A DNA stretch of 64,000 nucleotides from Aliiroseovarius sp. F47248L. Lineage in GTDB: Bacteria; Pseudomonadota; Alphaproteobacteria; Rhodobacterales; Rhodobacteraceae. The stretch is taken from the NCBI RefSeq assembly GCF_023016085.1, contig NZ_JALKBF010000001.1:1922001-1986000 (forward strand), given 5' to 3'. A program made the translations under genes and the position numbers. The notes under the pieces were generated by a model, which worked only from the letters and a program-made list of their open reading frames with translations, ran no database searches and was not told the DNA's origin. Positions within the stretch are counted from its first letter, which is position 1, and every line of letters begins with the position of its first letter. Below are positions 9,074-17,581 of this stretch, piece after piece.

Positions 9074-9754
9074 TCATTCACCTTCCGTTGCGCGCCTTGC
9101 TGCGACCATTTCCAACAATTGGGTTTTGGTCCGAAGGATATGTCGTGTCAGCATCTCGCAGGCCACGTCAATTTTACGTTCCTGCGCAAGCTTCAACATG
9201 TTCCGATGTTCGTCCTTGGCTGGCTCACGCTGCTCCATAACACTCAGGTTCATGCGAACATATCGATCTGATTGCAGATTGATCCGCTGAAGGAGCTCGT
9301 TTGTCAGCCCACGGTTTGCAGCGGCGTAAAGCGCAGAGTGGTAATCGTAGTTCAACGCACCCCATTTGCTGACATCATCTGCGTCATATGAATCTTCCAT
9401 TCTATCCAAGATATCTTCACAACGTCCGAAATCTGTCGCAGTCATCGCAGGGATAGCACGTCGAAACAGATCAACTTCAATGAGGATCCGCAAGTCAAAA
9501 ATCTCGCCGATCTCGGCCAGCGAATGTTTCGTGACCGTGGAGCCCCTGTTCGTGGTCAGGTTGACAAGCCCCTCTGCATCCAGCCGCTTTAGCGCTTCGC
9601 GGATTGGCATACGCGATACTTCATATTCTTCCGCCAAGCTTTCCTGACGAATGGTTTCGCCCTCTGCAAGCTCTCCGCTTAGAATCCGCTCTCGCAAATC
9701 GTTGGCGATGACATCTGGAAGGCTTTGCCTTGGTATTGCACGTCTACTCGTCAC
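9074..9754 (-). CDS. GntR-family transcriptional regulator, FCD subfamily
   Basis: 226 residues. The N-terminal winged helix covers about 8-75 (RERILSGELAEGETIRQESL, VSRMPIREALKRLDAEGLV) and the all-helical FCD ligand domain about 80-215, with EVDLFRRAIPAMTA, NYDYHSALYAAANR and DEHRNML. The Asp and His residues in the last two fit the metal/ligand site of FCD proteins. It sits inside the hydroxyproline cluster, divergent from the reductase gene. GGATA/TATCC elements on both sides of it and upstream of the DapA-like gene are probably its operators. The inducer is likely a hydroxyproline or pathway intermediate. Confidence 0.88.
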   Translation of the reverse strand: MTSRRAIPRQSLPDVIANDLRERILSGELAEGETIRQESLAEEYEVSRMPIREALKRLDAEGLVNLTTNRGSTVTKHSLAEIGEIFDLRILIEVDLFRRAIPAMTATDFGRCEDILDRMEDSYDADDVSKWGALNYDYHSALYAAANRGLTNELLQRINLQSDRYVRMNLSVMEQREPAKDEHRNMLKLAQERKIDVACEMLTRHILRTKTQLLEMVAARRATEGE

Positions 9755-9781
9755 GGCTGCCTCCTACTCGACGTCTGAATT

Positions 9782-9840
9782 TTGGATACATTTAGCGAAA
9801 TCGCCTTTCTTTTCAAATAAAATTTGGTTTTGGATATACT
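9782..9840. promoter_or_regulatory. TTGGATA half-sites upstream of gntR
   Basis: TTGGATAC (9782-9789) and TTTTGGATATACT (9828-9840) repeat the TTGGATA half-site seen in the stronger elements at 9025, 9868 and 16299. They lie in the divergent gntR/reductase intergenic region and may be autoregulatory sites. Confidence 0.45.
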
Positions 9841-9867
9841 TGTCACGGGTTGATATCCTGGTCGCCA

Positions 9868-9890
9868 ATGTTGTATCCAATATCCAACAT
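9868..9890. promoter_or_regulatory. Putative GntR operator upstream of the pyrroline-2-carboxylate reductase gene
   Basis: ATGTTG and CAACAT arms flank the core GTATCCAATATCC, about 25 bases before the start codon at 9916. The core matches the elements at 9025-9044 and 16299-16318. A site so close to the start would suit repression. Confidence 0.6.
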
Positions 9891-9915
9891 AAACCATCTG
9901 AGGGTAGGACCAAGA

Positions 9916-10938
9916 ATGAACACCGTTGTCCCTTTGGAAATTGAAAGCCTATCCAGACTCAGCACGGATATCCTGACGAAATATGGCTTTAGCGATCAGC
10001 ACGCGACGTCCATCGCGAAAATCATCACGACGTGTCAGATAGATGACTGCCATTCGCATGGGCTTTTCCGACTATTGATGTGTTGTGAAACGATGAAGGC
10101 GGGGAAAATTGACGGTCAGGCTCTTCCGGTCTTGCAGGCGACCGAGGGCGCCGTCACACGGATCGACGCCCAGCAAGGGATGTCACTTCTAGCGTTTGAA
10201 GCTGGATTACCCCGGCTGATCGAAAACACCCGCAAACACGGAATTGCGGCGCTGGCAATCAATCGGTGCTTTCATTTCTCAGCCCTATGGCCTGAGGTCG
10301 AGCAGCTGTCATCAGTAGGACTGGTGGCGATGGCGATGGTGCCGAGCCACTCGTGGGTGGCACCGGCAGGAGGAAAGCGTGGAACGCTTGGCACCAACCC
10401 ACTGGCCTTCAGTTGGCCGCGATCAGGTCAGGACCCTTTCACGTTCGACTTCGCCACCAGTGGATTTGCAAGGGGCGAGATCGAACTTTATCTGCGTGCA
10501 GGTAAACCGCTTCCCGAAGGCGTGGCTGTTGACAAAGACGGTCATCCTACAACCGATCCTCAGACCGCCTTGGATGGTGCGATGCTGACGTTTGGCGGAT
10601 ATAAAGGCAGTGCTCTATCCATCATGATCGAGCTTTTGGCCGGTCCGCTTATTGACGATCTGACAAGCATGGAAAGCATGACTTTTGCCGAGGGCAAGGG
10701 CGGTGCCCCCTATCATGGAGAGCTGATCATAGCCTTTGATCCCGATCACTTTAGCGGCGGTCAGACGGTCCGGAACGACGCCCGTGCCGAACGGCTTTTC
10801 GCGGACATCGTCGATCAGGGAGCGCGCTTGCCGTCGCAACGCCGTTTTGACGCGCGCGCGCGAAACATCGCCCGAGGATATGTCGAAATCCCGGCAGCTC
10901 TTCTTGAGGATCTTGAAACTCTGCGGAACGGAGACTAA
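9916..10938 (+). CDS. Delta1-pyrroline-2-carboxylate reductase-like (malate/L-lactate dehydrogenase superfamily)
   Basis: 340 residues from the ATG at 9916, which has an AGGACCAAG ribosome-binding site; an upstream in-frame ATG at 9850 would run across the operator. Family elements include [14 protein letters not shown] with the conserved His, [30 protein letters not shown] and [20 protein letters not shown]. This NAD(P)H enzyme superfamily includes DpkA/LhpI, which reduces delta1-pyrroline-2-carboxylate to L-proline, as well as malate and ureidoglycolate dehydrogenases. The convergent neighbour is a trans-3-hydroxyproline dehydratase that makes exactly this imine, which supports the specific call. 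The two genes overlap by 4 bases at their 3' ends. Confidence 0.8.
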   Translation: MNTVVPLEIESLSRLSTDILTKYGFSDQHATSIAKIITTCQIDDCHSHGLFRLLMCCETMKAGKIDGQALPVLQATEGAVTRIDAQQGMSLLAFEAGLPRLIENTRKHGIAALAINRCFHFSALWPEVEQLSSVGLVAMAMVPSHSWVAPAGGKRGTLGTNPLAFSWPRSGQDPFTFDFATSGFARGEIELYLRAGKPLPEGVAVDKDGHPTTDPQTALDGAMLTFGGYKGSALSIMIELLAGPLIDDLTSMESMTFAEGKGGAPYHGELIIAFDPDHFSGGQTVRNDARAERLFADIVDQGARLPSQRRFDARARNIARGYVEIPAALLEDLETLRNGD

Positions 10939-11960
10939 GCGCCCCATGTATCGCTAAGACGATACCCATCTGGCCACGGGTCACCGGGATCCAGCATGTG
11001 CTGATGGATCCCAGTAATCCATGCCCTGCCACTGATTTCGGGAAGTATGCCGCGCCGACCGCCCACGTCTGACCCGTCAAGTATACGTCCCGTGAATCGT
11101 GACCCAATGATCGAAACGGCATCGAAAGTCTGTCCGACCTGCATCTGCCCTTTCGCCGCCATTAGCGCCATCCGTGCAGATACCGCTGTTCCAGTGGGTG
11201 AGCGATCCACCTTACCCGGTTGTATGGCCACCGCTGACCTTCCGGTCAAACCTGTTTCGGTCTTGCTGAGCGGACCACAGAACGCACAGAACGAGATATG
11301 ATCCCATTCCGCATTCGTAGGATGCGAAAATCCCAGTTGATCATTTGCCGCATCGGTAATCGCCACCCCAAGGCGCGCGATATCCTTCGCTTCATCCTCG
11401 ACAATCTCAAACCCAAGTGCCTTGGCGTCCACGACAACAAAACTGTCCCCACCATAAGCCGTATCCACAGTGATGGTGCCGAGCCCCGGCACCTCAAGAG
11501 GCACGCCTAACTTGTCGGCAAAGCTGGCCACGTTTTGCACGTAGATGCGCTCGGCCTTGCCGTTGTTACATTCGGCCCGCACCCGCACCAACCCGCCGGG
11601 GGCTTCCAGAACCAGATGCGTTTCAGGTTCCTGCATCGGAATGATCCCGCCGTCCAGCAAGACGGTAGAGACACAGATCGAGTTTGATCCCGACATTGGC
11701 GGTGTGTCTTCTGGTTCCATGATGATGAACGCAGCATCCGCTTCGGGGTGCTTGGGCGGCACCAAAAGGTTCACGTGTCGGAAGACCCCGCCACGCGGTT
11801 CGTTCAACACGAAGTTTCGCAGGGTTTCATCACGTGCAATGAATGAGCGTTGCTCCCAAAGTGTGTCTCCGGGTGGTGGTTGCACGCCCCCGACAATGAC
11901 ATCCCCTACTTCGCCCTCGGCATGAGCCGAGATGACGTGGATGGTTTTGGTGCTGCGCAT
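10935..11960 (-). CDS. Proline racemase family: trans-3-hydroxy-L-proline dehydratase-like
   Basis: 341 residues of the proline racemase fold. The two positions that are cysteines in true racemases and 4-hydroxyproline epimerases are Ser90 (MSGSNSICV) and Thr256 ([13 protein letters not shown]). A Thr at the second position is the mark of the dehydratase branch, which removes water from trans-3-hydroxyproline to give delta1-pyrroline-2-carboxylate. Other landmarks are [27 protein letters not shown] and [10 protein letters not shown]. It precedes no other enzyme on its strand, and the reductase for its product lies convergently next to it. Epimerase activity looks unlikely without the cysteine pair, but has not been tested. 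Confidence 0.75.
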   Translation of the reverse strand: MRSTKTIHVISAHAEGEVGDVIVGGVQPPPGDTLWEQRSFIARDETLRNFVLNEPRGGVFRHVNLLVPPKHPEADAAFIIMEPEDTPPMSGSNSICVSTVLLDGGIIPMQEPETHLVLEAPGGLVRVRAECNNGKAERIYVQNVASFADKLGVPLEVPGLGTITVDTAYGGDSFVVVDAKALGFEIVEDEAKDIARLGVAITDAANDQLGFSHPTNAEWDHISFCAFCGPLSKTETGLTGRSAVAIQPGKVDRSPTGTAVSARMALMAAKGQMQVGQTFDAVSIIGSRFTGRILDGSDVGGRRGILPEISGRAWITGIHQHMLDPGDPWPDGYRLSDTWGA

Positions 11961-11979
11961 ATATTCGTTTCCTTAGTTC

Positions 11980-12002
11980 TATCGGGGAACACAGTCCCGA
12001 TA
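11980..12002. other. Inverted repeat just upstream of the dehydratase gene
   Basis: TATCGGG (11980-11986) and CCCGATA (11996-12002) form a 7-bp stem with a 9-base loop about 20 bases upstream of the dehydratase start, in the 142-base gap after dctM. No T-run follows. It could be an mRNA hairpin or an operator. Confidence 0.35.
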
Positions 12003-12102
12003 AGGTAATCGCAAATGAGTTGGTCGACACAAGCCGACATTCGTCAAAGGCTTGTGCCGACCAGACAGTCAATGCTCGTTTTACACTCTGCCCATTGGGA
12101 CA

Positions 12103-13413
12103 TCACAACCCAACTAAGATTGTCGGCAACCAAGTGGCAATGGCTGGGAACAGTATGATGACCAGCAGAACCAGCATCTGGGCAGCCACGAAGGGCAAAA
12201 CCCCACGATACATTTGCCCGTAGGTCATGCTGCTTGGGGCAATGGATCGCAGATAGAAGATGGACGGTGCCATGGGAGGGGTCAGATAAGACGTCTGAAT
12301 CACAACCAACACCATCATCGCAAACCAGATTGGGTCAATTCCTGCACTTTTGACGATCGGAGCGAAGATCGGAATGAATATCAAGACAATCGACACCCAA
12401 TCAAGAACGAAACCCGCGAAAAATACCACCACAAGAAAGAAAGCGATGATCCCTGCATTGCCGTATCCGATCGTGGCGACCGTATCGCGCACCAGATTGC
12501 CACCACCGGTAACAGCGAAAATACTGGTGAACATGGTCCCACCCGCAACGATCAGCATGATCATCGACGTGATGCGCAGCGTTACGCCCAGAGCGTCCAT
12601 CAACATCTTCCAGCTCAGCTCGCGGAACATCATGGTCAAGACAAGCGTGCCTGCTGCCCCGACGGCGGCGGCTTCTGTCGCGGACGCGGCCCCTGCTAGA
12701 AGCGAGCCCAGCACCATCCCGATCAATGCGAGCGGGGGTAACAATGCGGTCATAGTGATCCAGAGCTTTTGAGACATCGGGATGTCACGCTCTTCACGTG
12801 GCAATGGCGGAGCATCTGCTGGATTGCGGATGCTACGTATCAAAACGTATCCGATAAAGAAGGTGACCATCAGCAACCCCGGCAAGATGGATGCCGCAAA
12901 CAATTGACCAATGGAAAGTTGGGCGATGGACGCGTAAACGACGACGATCACAGACGGAGGAATGATGGTGCCCAAAGATCCGCCCGCACAGATGGTGCCC
13001 GCGATGAGGTCGTTTTTGTAGCGGGCTTTCATCATCGCTGGAATGGCCATCAGACCCACCACGATTTCAACAGCCCCCACGACACCAGAAGCCGCAGCGA
13101 AAATCGCACACATCGCAATCGTAGATAACGCGAGCCCGCCCGGAAATCCGCCCAGCCACAGCTGAAGTGCATGGAACAGCCGCTTGGCGATGCCGGACCG
13201 CTCCAGCACAGCCCCCATGAATATGAACAGAGGAATGGCAGCCAACACAAAGTTCGATGCAGTGTGAAGAAGCGCGCCATAAAGTTGCAGAAAAATCAGG
13301 TCCCCGAATACAGTGAAACCAAAACCGACAGCGATTATCATCAACGAAAACGCTACGGGAACGCCAGCAAAAACAAGAACGAAGAGTGCCGCAAACATCA
13401 GAAGTGGTGTCAT
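12103..13413 (-). CDS. dctM: TRAP transporter large permease (DctM)
   Basis: 436 residues, about 12 hydrophobic segments, with the DctM hallmarks FMGAVLERSGIAKRLF, CAGGSLGTIIPPSV and LTPPMAPSIFYLRSIAPSS. It forms the main sodium-coupled translocation subunit of a tripartite importer. It overlaps the small permease gene by 4 bases. The position between dehydratase and deaminase genes suggests that the system imports hydroxyproline or a related compound. Confidence 0.92.
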   Translation of the reverse strand: MTPLLMFAALFVLVFAGVPVAFSLMIIAVGFGFTVFGDLIFLQLYGALLHTASNFVLAAIPLFIFMGAVLERSGIAKRLFHALQLWLGGFPGGLALSTIAMCAIFAAASGVVGAVEIVVGLMAIPAMMKARYKNDLIAGTICAGGSLGTIIPPSVIVVVYASIAQLSIGQLFAASILPGLLMVTFFIGYVLIRSIRNPADAPPLPREERDIPMSQKLWITMTALLPPLALIGMVLGSLLAGAASATEAAAVGAAGTLVLTMMFRELSWKMLMDALGVTLRITSMIMLIVAGGTMFTSIFAVTGGGNLVRDTVATIGYGNAGIIAFFLVVVFFAGFVLDWVSIVLIFIPIFAPIVKSAGIDPIWFAMMVLVVIQTSYLTPPMAPSIFYLRSIAPSSMTYGQMYRGVLPFVAAQMLVLLVIILFPAIATWLPTILVGL

Positions 13414-13949
13414 TGGTCAATCTCCAATCCTTGCAACTCGACGTCGGTTTCACCCGGGTTTTTTTCGCCAAACAGGAATTTCAGAGCTTCAACGACGAAC
13501 TGTAATGCGAATGCAAACAACCCAACCGCAATCACCAGATAAAAGGGCCAGACGAGTGGTGCCCAAGGGCTGACGCTTTCTACTTCACCTGTCATAAACG
13601 CCTTGAGAGCTTTGGTCCCTGCAACCCATGCGAACGCAAAAGACACCGGCGCCATGATCAGCAAGTAAAACGACCCGTTCACCATCCGCTGCACGCGTTT
13701 TGGAAATCTTTGGGACAGAAAATCGATGCGGACATGGGCATCTTCGCGCAAGGAATAAGCAGCCCCCAGAAGGAAGATCGAACCGTTCAACATGTAAGAA
13801 ATATCAAATGCCCAAAGTGTCGGCGCCCCAAACACGTAGCGAGCTGTCACTTCATAAAGCATCGCCCCAATCAGGGTGATGATGGCCAGCCGTCCAAGGA
13901 TGCCCAGAATATCTGAGAACCACTCGATGCTGTTTCGGAAAAACGTCAT
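13410..13949 (-). CDS. dctQ: TRAP transporter small permease (DctQ)
   Basis: 179 residues with four membrane segments. It carries the DctQ pattern YEVTARYVFGAPTLWAFDIS and DAHVRIDFLSQRFPKRVQRM. A strong TCAGGAGG ribosome-binding site sits 6 bases upstream of the ATG, directly after a 14-bp hairpin. It pairs with DctM in the inner membrane. Confidence 0.9.
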   Translation of the reverse strand: MTFFRNSIEWFSDILGILGRLAIITLIGAMLYEVTARYVFGAPTLWAFDISYMLNGSIFLLGAAYSLREDAHVRIDFLSQRFPKRVQRMVNGSFYLLIMAPVSFAFAWVAGTKALKAFMTGEVESVSPWAPLVWPFYLVIAVGLFAFALQFVVEALKFLFGEKNPGETDVELQGLEIDQ

Positions 13950-13962
13950 GGAAACCTCCTGA

Positions 13963-13994
13963 CGAAACGGCCGACCAAAGGGTCGGCCGTTTCG
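13963..13994 (-). promoter_or_regulatory. Strong intercistronic hairpin between dctP and dctQ
   Basis: A perfect 14-bp stem (CGAAACGGCCGACC / GGTCGGCCGTTTCG) with a 4-base loop fills the gap after the binding-protein gene. The next gene's TCAGGAGG site follows within 10 bases and there is no T-run. Probably it protects or partly terminates the mRNA so that more binding protein than permease is made; inference. Confidence 0.65.
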
Positions 13995-14005
13995 GAATGC
14001 TTGAG

Positions 14006-15070
14006 TTATTCAGCGGTGTCGCGAACAAGGTAGCCCGAGTTTTTGGCCCAGCCGGATTGATAAGCCAGATAGCTGTCCAGTACGTCCTGCATTCTTGTGT
14101 TTCTGTTTTCCGATTGCGCGACTGCTTGAGCACGTGCCCAGTCGCGGCCGGCTTCGCGAATCTTCTCGGATTCCGCACGATCCATTTGAATCAATTCAAC
14201 CTTTGAATTGCGGAACTCTTCCATCGCTTTGATGTCGCTGTCGCCAAAACGAGTGTAGCTTTCATAGGTGCTGAGCTTCGCAGCGGCCGTGATCAGGCTT
14301 TGAAGATCTTCAGGCAGTGCATCCCATGTTTCCTGCTTCACGAACACTTCCCACAAGAAAGACGGCTGCTGCACACCCGGCATGATCAAGTATGGCGCCA
14401 CTTCGTGAAAACCTTCGGTGATATTGGCGCCCGGAGTGGACCATTCAATCGCGTCGACACCCTTACGCTGTAGCAGCGTATAGATTTCGTTGCCGGGCAC
14501 GACAGTCGGCACACCTTCGAAATTGTCTTTCAAAACCTCTGCAAACGCGCCCGAAGTGCGGTACTTTACACCTTTAAGATCTGCAACAGTTTCGATCTTA
14601 ACGTTGGAATGCGCCATGATTTCGGACGTGCCAATGCCTACGACCAGGCTGTGAAGACCCATCTCGGCGCTACGGAAGTCTTGCAAAAGCTTCTCACCTC
14701 CGCCTTCGTAAACCCAGTGCAATGTCGCCTCGGCAGACATACCACCAGGAAAGCTCGCAAAGATGGCGTTCGTCGGATCCTGATTTACTAAGTATGACGG
14801 CGTGGAGTGACCGGCTTCGACAATCCCATCTTGTACGGCCTCATACGCCTTGAAAGCGGGCGCCAGCACGCCAGCGCCGAAAGGCTGAATATGAACGCGA
14901 TCCTGTGTGATCATTCCAACATTTTTTGCGAAGCGTTCCATGAAATTCTGATAAAGAAATGAACCTTCGCCGATGGCAGCCGTCATTTTCCAGTTCACTT
15001 CGGCCGCGTATGAGGGGCTGGCGGTCGCAATCGCCAAAGCGCCTGCGGTAAGTATGGATGCTAGTTTCAT
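14006..15070 (-). CDS. dctP: TRAP transporter substrate-binding protein (DctP family)
   Basis: 354 residues. The signal peptide is MKLASILTAGALAIATASPSYA; the mature part has the DctP fold with FLYQNFMERFAKNVG, GVKYRTSGAFAEVLKDNFEG (the conserved Arg that binds a carboxylate), RKGVDAIEWSTPGAN and the trailing helical tail. It is the periplasmic receptor of the TRAP system encoded next to it. The conserved Arg implies a carboxylate ligand; cluster context points to hydroxyproline, which is inferred. Confidence 0.9.
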   Translation of the reverse strand: MKLASILTAGALAIATASPSYAAEVNWKMTAAIGEGSFLYQNFMERFAKNVGMITQDRVHIQPFGAGVLAPAFKAYEAVQDGIVEAGHSTPSYLVNQDPTNAIFASFPGGMSAEATLHWVYEGGGEKLLQDFRSAEMGLHSLVVGIGTSEIMAHSNVKIETVADLKGVKYRTSGAFAEVLKDNFEGVPTVVPGNEIYTLLQRKGVDAIEWSTPGANITEGFHEVAPYLIMPGVQQPSFLWEVFVKQETWDALPEDLQSLITAAAKLSTYESYTRFGDSDIKAMEEFRNSKVELIQMDRAESEKIREAGRDWARAQAVAQSENRNTRMQDVLDSYLAYQSGWAKNSGYLVRDTAE

Positions 15071-15233
15071 TGTTTTCCTCCGTTATTTCGTTGAGACACC
15101 GACCGTTTCGCTGAACGATTGTCGGTAAAGCTAAGATCGGTTGTGCCGATTTCTTTTGATTGTCGTGAATGTGGTCGGGCGCGGTGCGGCACGTGCATTG
15201 CAGACCGCCACGCGCCGCCTAAGCTGCAACCGG

Positions 15234-16193
15234 TTACAGGCATTCAGCGATGACCCCGCCCTGCGTGGACCAATCTGCGAACCAGTTTCTGAATTGCGTG
15301 TATTGCTGTTCGCAATAGTTTCGCTGTGCAGCGCTCAGCTCATCTGTCGCGTTGAAATGCAACCGGTATTCCTCTTCTCCGTTCAGAACGAGGAGGTATT
15401 TGTAGAAGAGCACCAGATCGGTCCCTTCATCAAAAGAAGCCAAGACAGTGAATGCTTCTTCCAACTCAAGCGCGCGCTGCCTGGCTTCTGCATGGCCTTC
15501 CGCTGCTTTCTGGGACAGCGCCGCCAACAGCAATGCTTCTTTCGGAAGTGCCGTGCCGATACCAGTGATCGAACCGGTTGCACCTGCCCGGACAAATCCG
15601 TGATACACCTCGGTATCAACACCAACCATCAACGTGACCTGATCGTCCTTGCTGGTGATATGTTCCGCGGCATAGGTCAGATCAGCTTTCCCGCCGAACT
15701 CTTTGAAACCGATCAGATTTGCATGTTCAGCACGAAGCGCAAAGAACAGGTCTGCACGCGTCGCAAAGCCGTAGACTGGGCTGTTATAGATGATCGCGGG
15801 AATGTCCGGAGCAGCGCTCAGAATAGCTTTGAAGTGGTTTTTCTGAGCCTCCAGCGATGATCCACGTGACAACACGCGGGGGATCACCATAAGTCCGACA
15901 GCACCAATTTTTTGCGCGTGGGCAGCATGCGCCACCGCGGATTTGGTGTTCACTGCGCCGGTGCCAACAACAACCGGAACCCCAGCGTCGATCAAGCGCT
16001 CGACACCCTCCATCCGCTCTGCATCCGTCAGAAGTGGCCAGTCACCCATCGAGCCGCAATAGATGACGGCAGACATACCAGCCTCGATCATTTCTTTGCC
16101 CTTTCTGACCAGGGCATCAAAGTCTGGGGCTCGGTCCGATGTGCAAGGCGTCATCAAAGCCGGCATAGTGCCAGAGAAAACGTTTTCATTCAT
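15234..16193 (-). CDS. DapA-superfamily lyase, likely delta1-pyrroline-4-hydroxy-2-carboxylate deaminase
   Basis: 319 residues from the ATG at 16193 (AAGGAACC ribosome-binding site); an in-frame ATG at 16313 overlaps the operator element and is rejected. The (beta/alpha)8 lyase features are Tyr136 in IIYNSPVYG and the Schiff-base Lys164 in NLIGFKEFGG. The substrate loop YCGSMGDWPLL replaces the GTTGE loop of true dihydrodipicolinate synthase. In bacterial trans-4-hydroxyproline breakdown a member of this family deaminates the cyclic imine to 2-oxoglutarate semialdehyde, the substrate of the aldehyde dehydrogenase in this cluster. The superfamily is certain; the function rests on context. Confidence 0.8.
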   Translation of the reverse strand: MNENVFSGTMPALMTPCTSDRAPDFDALVRKGKEMIEAGMSAVIYCGSMGDWPLLTDAERMEGVERLIDAGVPVVVGTGAVNTKSAVAHAAHAQKIGAVGLMVIPRVLSRGSSLEAQKNHFKAILSAAPDIPAIIYNSPVYGFATRADLFFALRAEHANLIGFKEFGGKADLTYAAEHITSKDDQVTLMVGVDTEVYHGFVRAGATGSITGIGTALPKEALLLAALSQKAAEGHAEARQRALELEEAFTVLASFDEGTDLVLFYKYLLVLNGEEEYRLHFNATDELSAAQRNYCEQQYTQFRNWFADWSTQGGVIAECL

Positions 16194-16298
16194 GGCCGGT
16201 TCCTTTTTCAGCTTGACTGACCTTCCCCGCAACATGCGCAACGGGTCAGGCAAACAATCAAAATGTTTCTCCAAAATTGATTCTGGATTCTTGATATA

Positions 16299-16318
16299 GG
16301 ATATTGGATACATTATCC
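16299..16318. promoter_or_regulatory. Putative GntR operator upstream of the DapA-like gene
   Basis: GGATATTGGATACATTATCC is the exact reverse complement of the element at 9025-9044, with the perfect palindrome GGATA-CAT-TATCC at 16306-16318. It sits 106 bases upstream of the deaminase start. Confidence 0.7.
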
Positions 16319-17094
16319 ATAGTGAAAATATTCACCGCTAAATCCGGCTTAAGTGGCACCCATTTTGAAATCCTAAAGCCTAGACAGTGCGATAGACGCT
16401 TCGGGCGCGGAGACGAACAGCGAACAGGAAATGCTGCGAGCAGGTGTTACCCGTCAGGTGCAGAAACCAGAGCAATCGTTTTATCGCTGGCACAAGCAAT
16501 TTGGCGGTGTACAGCCTCACAGCATCCGCTTTCTCGCTGCTTTCGCTGTCGATGTGAAGCCGAACATTTATCCTTGCTTGATGACCTTTGTTATCGGTTT
16601 TCATTTTCGCTATGCGCCAAATACCGGCGCTCACGACCCAAGACGGCCGAAATTAAACAAAAACGGCCCATTGTCGCACACCCAGCCGACGGCCGCACAC
16701 GCTCTCAAACTAACAGCCAACATACGAGAGGATGACGAGCATGGACGAAAATCTTGCTATCCACATCTGTTCAAACGACTATTTGAAAAATGCAATGCAA
16801 TGATAAAAAAGCGAGAGCTTAAAGCTGACAAAGCAATGGGATCCTGATGCGTATGGCTGAGATAGATGGGCTGCACTTGCCACCACGAACGTCTCACCAA
16901 AACCAAAATCAGAAACCACCCAGATATAGCTCAACTACCCAACTCCGCCGCAAGCAGGGTTGCCATCGAACGTCGCTTTATGAAGCGCAAATTGTGTAGC
17001 AAAACACCACTTACCTCGACGCCTTCATGTTAGGGTTTATGCAAAACCTCAAAAATACCAACGTTTAACGCGCATCTAGTGAGAACCGAAAAAG
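16319..17094. other. Gene-poor stretch between the hydroxyproline cluster and tRNA-Ser
   Basis: No intact gene is visible. The stretch contains a decayed IS3-type fragment (about 16390-16560) and several short open frames without ribosome-binding sites or recognisable content. Confidence 0.6.
16390..16560 (+). pseudogene. Possible remnant of IS3-family transposase OrfA
   Basis: A frame around 16416-16540 reads EQEMLRAGVTRQVQ followed by EQSFYRWHKQFGGVQ, which resembles the helix-turn-helix of IS3-family OrfA (pattern of the type SEQTYYRWRKEYGG). The frame is short, lacks the rest of OrfA and OrfB, and no inverted ends are evident. Recognition is by eye and weak. The nearby tRNA-Ser is a common insertion neighbourhood. 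Confidence 0.35.
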
Positions 17095-17184
17095 TGGCGG
17101 AGACGAAGGGATTCGAACCCTCGAGACGGTTTCCCGCCTACTCCCTTAGCAGGGGAGCGCCTTCGACCACTCGGCCACGTCTCC
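17095..17184 (-). tRNA. tRNA-Ser (anticodon GCT)
   Basis: 90 bases including an encoded CCA end. The acceptor GGAGACG pairs with CGTCTCC; the anticodon stem CTCCC encloses the loop CTGCTAA with anticodon GCT; a long variable arm typical of serine tRNAs is present; the T arm contains GGTTCGAATCC. All four arms fold. Confidence 0.95.
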
Positions 17185-17581
17185 GCCGACGCGTATAGCC
17201 AAGCGAACATAGGGAAGACAAGGTGAAACTTCCTTTCAAGAAAAAAAGTTGCAGGAGACCGAAAGCGGCCTTGCAGAGGGCAGGTATTGTCTACAATCAG
17301 CTCGGCTCAGTACAAGTGAATTACAGAAGCTTATCTTGAGGGACTTGAAGCCGCTGCGCAGAAAGCTGGCAATTCCAGGTTCTTTGAGCCGGTCATCGGG
17401 CAATTGACATTCTTGACACTTGCAACCTGTAGGATCGCCAGATGCGCTCGCGCAAAGGAATAGAGGAGCCTTCGCTTGACCCGGTCAGGCACACAGGCTT
17501 GAGTGATAGATGAACATGTTAATCGCTTCATGTTGTGTGAATTGAAGGTACGCTGATTGTGACCACCCTGAAAGGATGCCT
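17185..17581. other. Intergenic region upstream of the antiporter gene
   Basis: 397 bases without a convincing gene. The last bases carry the AAAGGA ribosome-binding site of the antiporter; no clear operator or hairpin was seen. Confidence 0.5.

Noticed and set aside
11980..12002. Intrinsic terminator after dctM
   Set aside because: The stem is not followed by a T-run in the direction of transcription and the dehydratase start is only about 20 bases away.
16194..16313. 40-residue N-terminal extension of the DapA-like protein
   Set aside because: The longer start falls inside the operator element and lacks a ribosome-binding site; the family begins at the ATG at 16193.
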